Part shown: positions 11,411 to 19,324 of the stretch, piece after piece | Layout of the letters: each line of letters begins with the position of its first letter | Numbering within the stretch: position 1 is the stretch's first letter | Assembly (NCBI GenBank): GCA_019424865.1 | Contig: JAHYYS010000050.1 | Coordinates: forward strand, 1 to 19,463 | DNA length: 19,463 nt | Reading direction: 5' to 3' | Origin: a bacterium | GTDB taxonomy: Bacteria > Bacillota > Clostridia > Oscillospirales > Oscillospiraceae | Position numbers and translations under genes: made by a program | The notes under the pieces: model-generated | Told to the model about the DNA's origin: nothing | What the model saw: only the letters and a program-made list of their open reading frames with translations | The model's database searches: none

Positions 11411-13354
11411 TTGAAGCACCTGCTTCGTTTCACCAGCCTGCTTTTGGCTGTGGTGCTGCTTGCAGCTCTGATTCTGCCGGCGTCGGCCGACGGGGCGGGG
11501 CAGTCCTGGGAGACCACGGTTCTGTTTACCCACGATCTGCACTCCCATTTCTTTCCCCAGGCCGACGGCACAGGAGGGGAGTCCGGGGGCTATGCCCGCC
11601 TGATGACCGCGCTGGAGCGCCAGCGTGCTCAGCACCCCGACGCTTTGACGGTGGACGGCGGAGATTTCTCCATCGGCTCCCTGATTCAAACGCTGTATAC
11701 CACCCAGGCCGCCGAGCTGCGGACGATGGGCGCCATGGGGTACGATGCGGTTACTGCCGGGAACCATGAGTTTGATCACGAGGGAACCGGCTTTGCCCGG
11801 ATGCTTCAGTCCGCCGCCCTCAGCGGCGATGCGCTGCCCGCCCTGCTGATGGCCAACTACAAGCCCGCCCGGGACAATCCGGACCAGCTGGACATTCAGC
11901 GGGCCATGGCGGCCTACGGGGTGCAGGAGACTCTGCTTTTGGAGCGGGGCGGCGTCACCTATGGAATCTTCGGCCTGATGGGGACGGAGTCCCACTCCAT
12001 GGCCCCCGCCTCCGGCTTTGCCCTGGAGGATCCGGCCCAGGCCGCCCAGCGGTGTGTGGAAGCCCTGCGGGAGCAGGGGGCGGACTTTATTATCTGCCTG
12101 TCCCACAGCGGGACCAACGAGAAAAAGAGCCTGTCCGAGGACGAGCAGCTGGCCGAGGCGGTGGAGGGCATTGACCTGATTGTCTCCGGTCACACTCACA
12201 CCACCCTGACCGAGCCCATTGTGTCCGGGGACACCTATATTGTCTCCGCCGGCCCCTATTGTCAGAACCTGGGTTCGATTACCCTGCGCTGGAACGCGGA
12301 GGGAGAAAAGACGCTGGTGGACTATCAGCTGATTCCCATTGACGAGACGCTGCCGGAGGATCCGGAGATTCAGGCGCTGGCTGACAGCTGGAAGGCCCAG
12401 GTGGACGCCAGCTATCTCTCCGCCTATGGCCTGACATATGACCAGGTGCTGACCACCAGCGGCTTTAACCTGGACACGCCGCCCGCTGGAATCCAGCAGG
12501 GGAACGGTCTGGGGGAGCTGGCGGCGGACTCCTATTTGTGGGCGGTCTCCAATTTGGAGGCGGAGGCGCCCGAGGCGGAGACCGTCGCGGTGACAGCGGC
12601 CGGTGTGCTCCGCGCCCCTTTGTACTCCGGGGATGTGACCGTGTCCCAGGCCTTCGATGTGCTGTCCATGGGGGTGGGGGCGGACGGAACCTCCGGCTAT
12701 CCCCTGGTAGGGGTCTACCTCACGGGAAAAGAGCTGCGGGCGGTGCTGGAGGTGGACGCCTCGGTTACCCCCATTATGCCGGAGGCCCAGCTGTATTTGT
12801 CGGGAATTGCGTATTCCTTTAATACCCACCGGATGTTTTTTAACCGGGTGACACAGGCCGCGCTGCAGGCTCCCGCCTTTGCCGGGGGGAGCGCCGGCCC
12901 GGTCCGGATCGAGGACGACCGCCTGTACCGGGTGGTGACGGGGATGTATTCCGCCCAGATGCTGGGCACTGTAAAGGAAAAATCCTTTGGCCTGCTGAAC
13001 ATCCAGCCCAAAGATGAAAACGGACAGCCGGTGACCGATTTTACCCAGTATATCCTTCGGGACAAAAACGGGAATGAGATCAAGGAGTGGTATGCCCTGG
13101 CCTCCTATCTCGCCTCCTTTGGCGAGGATGGACTGCCGGACTCCTATGCGTTTTCCGACGGCCGGAAGGATGTCAGCCGCAGCTGGAACCCCATTGAACT
13201 GCTCAAGCGCCCCAACTGGATCACGCTGGCGGCGGTGCTGGTGCTGGTTCTGGCCGTGGTGCTGGTGGTTTTCCTGGTGCGGCACATCCGCGCCGGCCGC
13301 CGGCGCCGGCGGTATGGCGGCGGCTACCGGAACCGGCGGTGGTTCGGCCGGTAA
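11411..13354 (+). CDS. Membrane-anchored 5'-nucleotidase / metallophosphatase (UshA family), 647 aa
   Basis: An extracytoplasmic nucleotide phosphatase. A TTG start at 11411 follows GGGGGAGGT. An N-terminal signal peptide (KHLLRFTSLLLAVVLLAALI, cleavage probably after PASA) is followed by the two-metal phosphatase domain: TVLFTHDLHSHFFP (D42, H44), TVDGGDFSIGS (D85), TAGNHEFDHEG (N118, H119), CLSHSGTNE and IVSGHTHTTL. The C-terminal 5'-nucleotidase domain covers roughly residues 335-560 (GNGLGELAADSYLWAV, DVLSMGVGADGTSGYPLVG). It ends with a transmembrane helix (ITLAAVLVLVLAVVLVVFLV) and an Arg-rich cytoplasmic tail, so it is held in the membrane rather than released or sortase-linked. Likely role: scavenging nucleosides and phosphate outside the cell. 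Confidence 0.9.
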   Translation: MKHLLRFTSLLLAVVLLAALILPASADGAGQSWETTVLFTHDLHSHFFPQADGTGGESGGYARLMTALERQRAQHPDALTVDGGDFSIGSLIQTLYTTQAAELRTMGAMGYDAVTAGNHEFDHEGTGFARMLQSAALSGDALPALLMANYKPARDNPDQLDIQRAMAAYGVQETLLLERGGVTYGIFGLMGTESHSMAPASGFALEDPAQAAQRCVEALREQGADFIICLSHSGTNEKKSLSEDEQLAEAVEGIDLIVSGHTHTTLTEPIVSGDTYIVSAGPYCQNLGSITLRWNAEGEKTLVDYQLIPIDETLPEDPEIQALADSWKAQVDASYLSAYGLTYDQVLTTSGFNLDTPPAGIQQGNGLGELAADSYLWAVSNLEAEAPEAETVAVTAAGVLRAPLYSGDVTVSQAFDVLSMGVGADGTSGYPLVGVYLTGKELRAVLEVDASVTPIMPEAQLYLSGIAYSFNTHRMFFNRVTQAALQAPAFAGGSAGPVRIEDDRLYRVVTGMYSAQMLGTVKEKSFGLLNIQPKDENGQPVTDFTQYILRDKNGNEIKEWYALASYLASFGEDGLPDSYAFSDGRKDVSRSWNPIELLKRPNWITLAAVLVLVLAVVLVVFLVRHIRAGRRRRRYGGGYRNRRWFGR

Positions 13355-13456
13355 CAGGTGATCTGCGCGGCGCGGCCGCGAAGCAATATTCGGGAATGGA
13401 TCGGAAGGGAAGCCGGAAGAAATTCCGGGAAACATCTCGACGAGGAGGAGCTGTTA

Positions 13457-14305
13457 GTGAAGAAGTACGAAATCGCGAAGAAAAAGACGCTGACGCCGGA
13501 AATCGGTCAGATTTCGGTGTATGCGCCGCTGGTGGCCGCCAAGGCAAAGGCGGGCCAGTTCATTATCCTTCGTGTGGATGAGGAGGGGGAGCGCATTCCC
13601 CTGACCATCTCCAGCGCGGCGGATGGGCTGGTCACCGTCATTTACCAGAAGATTGGCGGCACCACCCTGGCCCTGGATCAGCTGGGCGAGGGCGACTGCC
13701 TGCACGACTTCGTGGGGCCGCTGGGCGTCCCCACCGAGGTGGAGGGCTATGGACGGGTGGCCGTCCTGGGCGGCGGCCTGGGCTGCGCCATCGCGCTGCC
13801 GGTTGCCCGTGCGCTCCATGAGGCAGGCAACCAGGTTGACCTGATCGGCGGCTTCAAGACGAAGGACATCGTCATTCTGGAGGAGGAGATGTCCCACGCC
13901 TGCACCGACCTGCATATCTGCACCGATGATGGTACCTATGGCTTTCACGGCTTTGTCACGGCAAAGCTGGAAGAGCTTATCGAAAGCGGCGTTAAGTTCG
14001 ACCATGTCTTTGCCATCGGCCCTCTGATGATGATGAAATTTGCCTGCAAGCTCACGGAAAAATACAACATCTCCACCACCGTCAGCATGAATCCCATCAT
14101 GATTGACGGCACCGGCATGTGCGGCTGCTGCCGCCTGACCGTGGGGGGCGAGGTGAAGTTTGCCTGTGTGGACGGCCCCGACTTTGACGGGCATCAGGTG
14201 GACTTTGACGAGGTGATCGCCCGAAACGCCACCTATCGGGATTTTGAGGCCAAGGCGAAGGAGAAGCATCTCTGCCGCCTGGGAGGAGGTGCCATGAATG
14301 GCTAA
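13457..14305 (+). CDS. nfnA: NfnA-type ferredoxin-NADP reductase subunit, 282 aa
   Basis: Small flavin subunit of NADH-dependent reduced ferredoxin:NADP+ oxidoreductase, related to PyrK and sulfide dehydrogenase subunits. A GTG start at 13457 is chosen because GAGGAGGAG lies just upstream; the open frame extends 33 codons further without support. Features: FAD-binding barrel (KAGQFIILRVDEEGERIPLT, IGGTTLALDQLGEGD), NAD-binding segment (GRVAVLGGGLGCAIALPVAR), and a C-terminal [2Fe-2S] cluster region, GTGMCGCCRLTVGGEVKFAC with C222, C225 and C237, then VDGPDFDGHQVDFDE. It overlaps the next gene by eight bases, so the two subunits are translationally coupled. Confidence 0.9.
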   Translation: MKKYEIAKKKTLTPEIGQISVYAPLVAAKAKAGQFIILRVDEEGERIPLTISSAADGLVTVIYQKIGGTTLALDQLGEGDCLHDFVGPLGVPTEVEGYGRVAVLGGGLGCAIALPVARALHEAGNQVDLIGGFKTKDIVILEEEMSHACTDLHICTDDGTYGFHGFVTAKLEELIESGVKFDHVFAIGPLMMMKFACKLTEKYNISTTVSMNPIMIDGTGMCGCCRLTVGGEVKFACVDGPDFDGHQVDFDEVIARNATYRDFEAKAKEKHLCRLGGGAMNG

Positions 14306-15683
14306 CATGCAGATGAACAAGACCCCCATGGCGGAGCAGGACCCCCAGGTCCGCAGCACCAACTTCAAGGAGGTGGCCCTGGGCTACACCCTGGAGGAGG
14401 CCATGAACGAGGCCAAGCGCTGCCTGGGCTGCAGAAACCGTCCCTGTGTCAGCGGCTGCCCGGTGGGCATCCCCATCCCCGACTTTGTGGGCAAGGTGGC
14501 TGAGGGCGACATCGCCGCCGCCTATGAGCTGCTGTCCAACGCCAACGCCCTGCCCGCCATTTCCGGCCGCGTCTGCCCCCAGGAGACCCAGTGCGAGGGC
14601 AAGTGTATCCGGGGCATCAAGGGGGAGCCCGTCTCCATCGGCCGCATTGAGCGGTTTGTGGCCGACTGGGCCGATGCGCACGGCATTGCCAACGTGGCAA
14701 CGGCCCCCAAGAACGGCCACAAGGTGGCGGTGATCGGTTCCGGTCCCGCCGGCCTGACCTGCGCCGGCGAGCTGGCACGCATGGGCTATGACGTGTCGGT
14801 GTTCGAGGCCTTCCACACCCCCGGCGGCGTGCTCAGCTATGGCATTCCGGAATTCCGTCTCCCCAAGGCCATTGTCAATCGCGAGGTGTCCAACCTGGAA
14901 AAGATGGGCGTGGACATCGAGACCAATATGGTCATCGGCAAGGTGCTCACCATTCCCGAGCTGTTCGAAATGGGCTATGAGGCCGTCTTTATCGGTTCCG
15001 GCGCCGGCCTGCCCATGTTTATGAAGATCCCCGGCGAATCCCTGGTGGGCGTATATTCCGCCAACGAGTATCTCACCCGCGTCAACCTGATGAAGGCCTA
15101 CAAGCCCGACAGCGAGACCCCCATCCTCCACGGGAAGAAGGTGGCCGTGGTGGGCGGCGGCAACGTGGCCATGGACGCCGCCCGGTGTGCCCGGCGGCTG
15201 GGCGCCGAGGTCCACATTGTCTACCGCCGCTCCGAGGCTGAGCTGCCCGCCCGCGCCGAGGAGGTCCACCACGCCAAGGAGGAGGGCATCATCTTTGACC
15301 TGCTCACCAACCCCATCTCCATCGAGGGGGATGAGAAGGGCCACGTGGAGTCCATCACCTGTATCCGCATGGAGCTGGGCGAGCCCGACGACTCGGGCCG
15401 CCGCCGCCCGGTGCCTGTGGAGGGCAGCGAGTTCAAGACCCAGGTGGACACGGTGATTATGGCGCTGGGCACCTCGCCCAACCCCATGAGCTACGAGGGG
15501 ACCCCTGGTCTGGAAAAGACCCGCAAGGGCTGTGTGGCCGCGGATGAGCACGGCTGCACCTCCTGTCCCAATATCTTTGCCGGCGGTGACGCGGCCACCG
15601 GCGCGGCCACGGTGATCCTGGCCATGGGCGCGGGCAAGAATGCCGCCCATTCCATTGACGCGTATATCAAGAGCAAGGGCTGA
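14298..15683 (+). CDS. nfnB: NfnB / glutamate-synthase-small-subunit-like NADPH oxidoreductase, 461 aa
   Basis: Large flavin/iron-sulfur subunit of the NfnAB bifurcating transhydrogenase, often annotated as gltA. Two N-terminal [4Fe-4S] cysteine sets are visible: RCLGCRNRPCVSGCPVGIPI (C42, C45, C50, C54) and RVCPQETQCEGKCIRG (C93, C99, C103). Next come the FAD fold (KVAVIGSGPAGLTCAGELAR, 147-152), GGVLSYGIPEFRLPK, the NADP(H) fold (VAVVGGGNVAMDAARCARR, then VYRRSEAELPAR), and a C-terminal FAGGDAATGAATVILAMGAG. Length fits the family (about 460). The partnership with the nfnA-type gene immediately upstream is the main reason to call NfnAB rather than a stand-alone glutamate synthase subunit. 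A strong terminator follows. Confidence 0.92.
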   Translation: MANMQMNKTPMAEQDPQVRSTNFKEVALGYTLEEAMNEAKRCLGCRNRPCVSGCPVGIPIPDFVGKVAEGDIAAAYELLSNANALPAISGRVCPQETQCEGKCIRGIKGEPVSIGRIERFVADWADAHGIANVATAPKNGHKVAVIGSGPAGLTCAGELARMGYDVSVFEAFHTPGGVLSYGIPEFRLPKAIVNREVSNLEKMGVDIETNMVIGKVLTIPELFEMGYEAVFIGSGAGLPMFMKIPGESLVGVYSANEYLTRVNLMKAYKPDSETPILHGKKVAVVGGGNVAMDAARCARRLGAEVHIVYRRSEAELPARAEEVHHAKEEGIIFDLLTNPISIEGDEKGHVESITCIRMELGEPDDSGRRRPVPVEGSEFKTQVDTVIMALGTSPNPMSYEGTPGLEKTRKGCVAADEHGCTSCPNIFAGGDAATGAATVILAMGAGKNAAHSIDAYIKSKG

Positions 15684-15726
15684 GCCCCCGGAGACTGCCT
15701 GCGGGAGAGGCCTTTGACAGATTGAA

Positions 15727-15764
15727 GACCGCACCCCGGCCAGGCCGGGGTGCGGTCCTTTTCT
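15727..15764 (+). terminator. Strong intrinsic terminator after nfnB
   Basis: gaccgcaccccgg (15727-15739) pairs with ccggggtgcggtc (15745-15757), followed by cTTTTcTT. Confidence 0.9.
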
Positions 15765-15791
15765 TGGTCCTGTTTTTGGGGGCGGCTGCCC

Positions 15792-15820
15792 TTGCCTTGC
15801 GGGAACATAGGTGCTATACT
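15792..15820 (+). promoter_or_regulatory. Promoter of the AAA ATPase gene
   Basis: TTGCCT (15792-15797), a 17-base spacer, TATACT (15815-15820). With the ATG at 15845 the untranslated leader would be only about 18 bases, just enough for the AAAGGAGG ribosome binding site. Confidence 0.65.
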
Positions 15821-15844
15821 GTCCTAAAAAAGGAGGAAAGAGAG

Positions 15845-16732
15845 ATGCGGTACCTCAGGCGGTTTGCCCTGCCTGCGCAGGGGACGGAGATCCATTTCCT
15901 GGCTGATAACCGGGAGAACAAGCGCACCTGCTATGGCAGCCGCTACCCCTTCGGCGTCTTTCTGAACCGGGAGGTCCCCGTTCTGGAATTTGAGCCGGTG
16001 ACCATCCTGTGCGGGGGAAACGGCAGCGGCAAGACCACCATCCTGAACCTCATCGGGGAGAAGCTGGAGCTCCGGCGGGGGGCCGTGTTCAACCGCAGCT
16101 CCTTCTTCGGAGCATATCTGGAACTGTGCCGGGCGGAGACCGCCTCCGCCTTTGACCGGGATGTCCGGGCCAAAAGCCGGATCATCACCAGCGACGACGT
16201 GTTCGACTACCTGCTGGACTTCCGGTATATGAACGAGGGCATCGACCACAAGCGGCGGGAGCTGCTGGAGGAATACACCGACGCGAGGTACGCCAAATTC
16301 CAGATGCGATCCCTGGAGGATGTGGACCGGCTGCGCCAGGTGGTGGACGCCCAGCGGCACAGCGGATCCCGCTATGTGCGGGACCGGCTGATGAAGGACG
16401 TGCCGGGCAAATCCAACGGGGAAAACGCGTTTCTCTACTTTACCCGGGAAATTCAGGAGGAGGGGCTCTACCTGCTGGATGAGCCGGAGAACAGCCTGTC
16501 CCCCCGGCTTCAGGAGGAGCTGGTCCGCTTCTTGGAGGACTCGGCCCGGTTCTACCGCTGCCAGTTCGTCATCTCCACCCACTCGCCCTTCCTGTTGTCG
16601 CTGAAGGGGGCACGGATTTATGATCTGGACGCCGAGCCGGTGGAGGTGCTCCCCTGGACCCAGCTGGACCATGTACGGGCCTATTATGAGCTCTTTCAGG
16701 CCCACGGGAAGGAGTTTGAAGCACAGTCGTGA
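15845..16732 (+). CDS. Stand-alone AAA-type ATPase (ABC/SMC-like fold), 295 aa
   Basis: A soluble ATP-binding protein of the AAA_21 / OLD-like kind. Features in order: Walker A CGGNGSGKTTILNLI (about 56-70), a middle region rich in charged residues (RRELLEEYTDARYAKFQMRS), a signature-like GKSNGENAFLYFTREI, Walker B GLYLLDEPENSLSPRL, and the switch His in VISTHSPFLLSLKGARIYDL. The ATG at 15845 follows AAAGGAGG; an open frame further upstream runs through the terminator and is unlikely. It is a single-gene unit with its own promoter and a terminator on each side. No toprim, nuclease or membrane partner is adjacent, so there is no support for calling it a defence system. Precise function is unknown. 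Confidence 0.85.
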   Translation: MRYLRRFALPAQGTEIHFLADNRENKRTCYGSRYPFGVFLNREVPVLEFEPVTILCGGNGSGKTTILNLIGEKLELRRGAVFNRSSFFGAYLELCRAETASAFDRDVRAKSRIITSDDVFDYLLDFRYMNEGIDHKRRELLEEYTDARYAKFQMRSLEDVDRLRQVVDAQRHSGSRYVRDRLMKDVPGKSNGENAFLYFTREIQEEGLYLLDEPENSLSPRLQEELVRFLEDSARFYRCQFVISTHSPFLLSLKGARIYDLDAEPVEVLPWTQLDHVRAYYELFQAHGKEFEAQS

Positions 16733-16772
16733 AAAGCGGCGAGTCACTTTTTTCAAGTGACTCGCCGCTTTT
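16732..16772. terminator. Bidirectional terminator between ATPase and rqcH
   Basis: aaaagcggcgagtcactt (16732-16749) is the exact complement of aagtgactcgccgctttt (16755-16772). A4 at one edge and T4 at the other let it serve both converging genes. Confidence 0.85.
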
Positions 16773-16815
16773 GTGACCAGCCCCGTGCGGAAGCTCAAAG
16801 CGCCCGCACGGTTCC

Positions 16816-18579
16816 TTATTTTATTCGCAGCCGTTTGGCCAGATCCCCGTCCGGGGTGACCCAGGCCGTCTCATAGGTGGTATAGATCACCATGCCGGGC
16901 CGGGCGCCTCCGGGCTTTTTGACAAACTTCACCGGCGTATAGTCCACCGGGACTTTGCCGCCCTCCCGGGCCTGGGAGAACCAGGCGGCCAGGCAGGCGG
17001 CCTCGTTGAGGCTGGTCAGGTCGGGCTGCCCCCCCTCGGTCCACAAAATCACGTGGGAGCCATGAATTTTCTGGGTGTGCAGCCAGACGTCGCTTTTGTT
17101 GGCCAGCTTGCAGGTGAGCAGGTCGTTCTGGGTGTTGTTTTTACCCACCGAGATGCGCAGCCCGGTGGAGGAGCGGAACTCCATGGGCTTGGAGGACACC
17201 CGCTTTCCCCGGTCCCTGGCCTTGGAGAGGCGGCGCAGATAGCCGGTGTCCGTCAGCTCCTGGCGGATTTCGGCCAGATCCCGCTCCCCCTCGGCCAGGG
17301 TGATGGTTTCCAGCACACTGTTGAGATAGTCCAGCTCTTTCCGTCCCTTCTCCAGCTGAAGGGTGAGCATCTCCTGGGCTGTCTTTGCCTTGTTGTACTC
17401 CTTGTAGTACTTGGCGGCGTTCTGCTGGGGGGCGAGGAGGGGGTCCAGGGGGATCTCCACCTCCCGGTACTCCGGGTCATAGAAATCCGCCGCACGCAGG
17501 CGGGCCATCCCCTTTTCCATGGCGTGGAGGTTGCTGGTGATGATGTCCCCGAACTGCCGCAGCCGCTCCCGGTCCAGCGTGGCGGCCAGCTCCTTCTCCT
17601 GGTTCCCGATTTTCCGGGCGGTGCGGTCCCGGGCGCTGGTGACCGCCCGGATCAGATCCTGTCCCTTCTGGCGCACCCGCTCCTGGCTCTCCCGCTGTTC
17701 GTAAAACTGGTCCAGCATCTGGGAGAAGGTGGGGAATGCGGCGAGCTGGGCCGCCGCACCATATTGAGTCACCGGCATAAATGTAAAGTCCTTCGGCTTT
17801 CCGTCAATGGAAATTAAAGTTGGGAGGAAGTGGTTATCCTTTACAGATAGGAGCAGGCCCTCCAGCTCGTCCAGCAGACGCGCCCGGCCCGCCGCACCCA
17901 TCTGGTGCAGACGCACGTCGGTGGATCCGCCCGCCCGCTGGGCCAGCTCCCGGCACACCAGGGGGGACAGGCCGGCAAAGGTGTCCAGCAGCCACTGGTC
18001 GGCCTGGGCCTCCTCCGGGGCGGCGGCAAGCAGGCGCTCCAGCTCCTCCCGGTCCAGCGCGGTGGGATCCCGCTTGTCCTGGGCGGGAGGGAGGCGGTAG
18101 AACAGGCCGGGCAGCACCTGCCGCCGGGCCGACATGTCGCTGTCCACCCGGCGCAGGCAGTCCACAATGCGCCCCTCGCCGTCCAGCAGAATCAGGTTGG
18201 AGTGCCGCCCCATGGCCTCCAGGATAAGCCGCCGCTCCACCCGGTCGCCCAGCTCGTCCAGGGCCTCCAGCCGCAGCTCTGCCGCCCGCTCCAGATGGGG
18301 CTGGGTGATGGAGAGAATGCGGGCCCCTGTAAGGTGCTTGCGCAGCAGCATGCAGAACATGGGGGGCTTGTCCGGGTTTTCCCGGGAAATCTGGGTCAGC
18401 TGGGGGCGGGGGTGGTTGGGATTGGCGGAGAGCAGCAGCCGGACGTTTCCGCCGGGGGCCCGCAGGGCCAGCACCACCTCGTCCCGGCCGGGCTGATAGA
18501 TTTTGTCGATTTTCGCGCCCGACAAAGCGGTATTCAGTTCATGGACCAGCCCGGACAGGCACAGCGCGTCCAGCGGCAT
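16816..18579 (-). CDS. rqcH: Ribosome quality-control protein RqcH (Rqc2 / FbpA, NFACT family), 587 aa
   Basis: Binds stalled 50S subunits carrying peptidyl-tRNA and directs addition of C-terminal alanine tails that mark the nascent chain for degradation. NFACT-N domain: MPLDALCLSGLVHELN, ALSGAKIDKIYQPGRDEVVL, PPMFCMLLRKHLTGARI and LILEAMGRHSNLILLDGEG. A long coiled-coil middle follows (about residues 290-430: KIGNQEKELAATLDRERLRQ, KTAQEMLTLQLEKGRKELDY). The C-terminal NFACT-R RNA-binding domain contains FRSSTGLRISVGKNNTQND and KSDVWLHTQKIHGSHVIL. I take the ATG at 18579, behind GAGGTG; the upstream in-frame GTG is part of that ribosome binding site. Older annotations call this a fibronectin-binding protein. 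Length is normal (about 570-590). Confidence 0.94.
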   Translation of the reverse strand: MPLDALCLSGLVHELNTALSGAKIDKIYQPGRDEVVLALRAPGGNVRLLLSANPNHPRPQLTQISRENPDKPPMFCMLLRKHLTGARILSITQPHLERAAELRLEALDELGDRVERRLILEAMGRHSNLILLDGEGRIVDCLRRVDSDMSARRQVLPGLFYRLPPAQDKRDPTALDREELERLLAAAPEEAQADQWLLDTFAGLSPLVCRELAQRAGGSTDVRLHQMGAAGRARLLDELEGLLLSVKDNHFLPTLISIDGKPKDFTFMPVTQYGAAAQLAAFPTFSQMLDQFYEQRESQERVRQKGQDLIRAVTSARDRTARKIGNQEKELAATLDRERLRQFGDIITSNLHAMEKGMARLRAADFYDPEYREVEIPLDPLLAPQQNAAKYYKEYNKAKTAQEMLTLQLEKGRKELDYLNSVLETITLAEGERDLAEIRQELTDTGYLRRLSKARDRGKRVSSKPMEFRSSTGLRISVGKNNTQNDLLTCKLANKSDVWLHTQKIHGSHVILWTEGGQPDLTSLNEAACLAAWFSQAREGGKVPVDYTPVKFVKKPGGARPGMVIYTTYETAWVTPDGDLAKRLRIK

Positions 18580-18606
18580 GGCAATCACCTCGGTTTAGAG
18601 TATGGA

Positions 18607-18660
18607 AATAAAAGGGGCCGCCCGCGGGAAGGAAGAGACGCCTCCGGCGGCCGCCCCCTG
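18607..18660 (-). terminator. Probable terminator after mrnC
   Basis: On the minus strand a GC-rich imperfect hairpin (gggg...gccgcc with ggcggcccc, about 18658-18613) is followed by TTTTATTT. It is the only structure between mrnC and rqcH, so part of the transcription may continue into rqcH. Confidence 0.5.
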
Positions 18661-18665
18661 CAGGT

Positions 18666-19103
18666 TCAGGTGTGTTCCAAAATGGGGGAGGGAGCGGATT
18701 CGGAATCCGCCATCATGGTTTCAAACAGCTGGTTGAGGCGGTCGGTGCGGCCCTGAAGGTAGAGCCAGCCGAACAGCGCCTCCAGCCCGGTGGCCGCCTG
18801 ATACTCCTGCCGGCTGGCGGCTTTGGGCACCGAGTGGGGCGCGGTGTTCCGGCCCCGGCGGAATACGTCCGCCTCCTCCTCCGACAGCAGGGGGAGGATC
18901 CGCTCCAGCCGCGCGGCCTGGGCCGGGGCGGAGACATACCGCACGGTGGCCCGGTGCAGATCCTTGGCCTTGGCCTTCCCGTGGAGGCACAGCCAGGCGC
19001 GCACCATCACCTCAAACACGCTGTCCCCCAGGTGGGCCAGACCCAGGCTGGACAGACCCAGCAGGTGCTCCCGGTCAAGATTCAGGTGAAAATAGTCGGT
19101 CAT
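18666..19103 (-). CDS. mrnC: Mini-ribonuclease III, 145 aa
   Basis: An RNase III catalytic domain without the double-stranded-RNA-binding domain; in Firmicutes it matures the ends of 23S rRNA. The diagnostic RNase III motif appears as GLAHLGDSVFEVMVRAWL (about residues 20-36), followed by HGKAKAKDLHRATVRYVSA, LSEEEADVFRRGRNTAPHSVPK and YQAATGLEALFGWLYLQG, all typical of MrnC. The usual length is 130-150 residues. The ATG at 19103 follows GGGAGGGG. cysS, a frequent neighbour in Bacilli, is not here. It is divergent from scpA. Confidence 0.93.
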   Translation of the reverse strand: MTDYFHLNLDREHLLGLSSLGLAHLGDSVFEVMVRAWLCLHGKAKAKDLHRATVRYVSAPAQAARLERILPLLSEEEADVFRRGRNTAPHSVPKAASRQEYQAATGLEALFGWLYLQGRTDRLNQLFETMMADSESAPSPILEHT

Positions 19104-19172
19104 GGCGGCCCCTCCCAAAACGAAGTCACAGTTGGTTGATGCGCGCCGCCCGGTCGGAACGGCGCGCCCCAT

Positions 19173-19201
19173 ATCTTATCATATTTTGCCGGGAAAGACA
19201 A
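19173..19201 (-). promoter_or_regulatory. Probable promoter of mrnC
   Basis: On the minus strand, TTGTCT (19201-19196), a 17-base spacer, TAAGAT (19178-19173). Confidence 0.55.
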
Positions 19202-19230
19202 GGGAGCGGGCCTGAGCTGGGATTTCAAAC

Positions 19231-19259
19231 TTGTGTTTTCCCCTGTATGTTGGTATAAT
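19231..19259 (+). promoter_or_regulatory. Promoter of scpA
   Basis: TTGTGT (19231-19236), a 17-base spacer, perfect TATAAT (19254-19259) with the extended -10 TGG just before it. It lies back to back with the mrnC promoter, 29 bases apart. Confidence 0.75.
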
Positions 19260-19324
19260 ATCCAAAAGACAGCCCGTTTTCCGCGGAGAGGGGCGGGCCA
19301 GGCTTTTGGTTGGGAGGCGGACCT

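Noticed and set aside
11204..13435. 743-codon open frame on the minus strand opposite the nucleotidase gene
   Set aside because: It is a shadow of the GC-rich gene on the plus strand. Its translation is low-complexity, lacks any family motif, and has no convincing ribosome binding site.
9573..15683. One coherent redox operon from the EFR1-type protein to nfnB
   Set aside because: The genes share a strand and lack clear internal terminators, but asparaginase and nucleotidase do not fit a redox pathway, and gaps of 58 and 102 bases leave room for separate promoters.
14097..15734. 545-codon minus-strand open frame opposite nfnB
   Set aside because: Shadow frame; the plus-strand gene has complete FeS and dinucleotide-binding motifs.
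15845..16732. ATPase as part of an anti-phage defence system
   Set aside because: No nuclease, toprim, reverse transcriptase or other effector is adjacent; neighbours are housekeeping genes.
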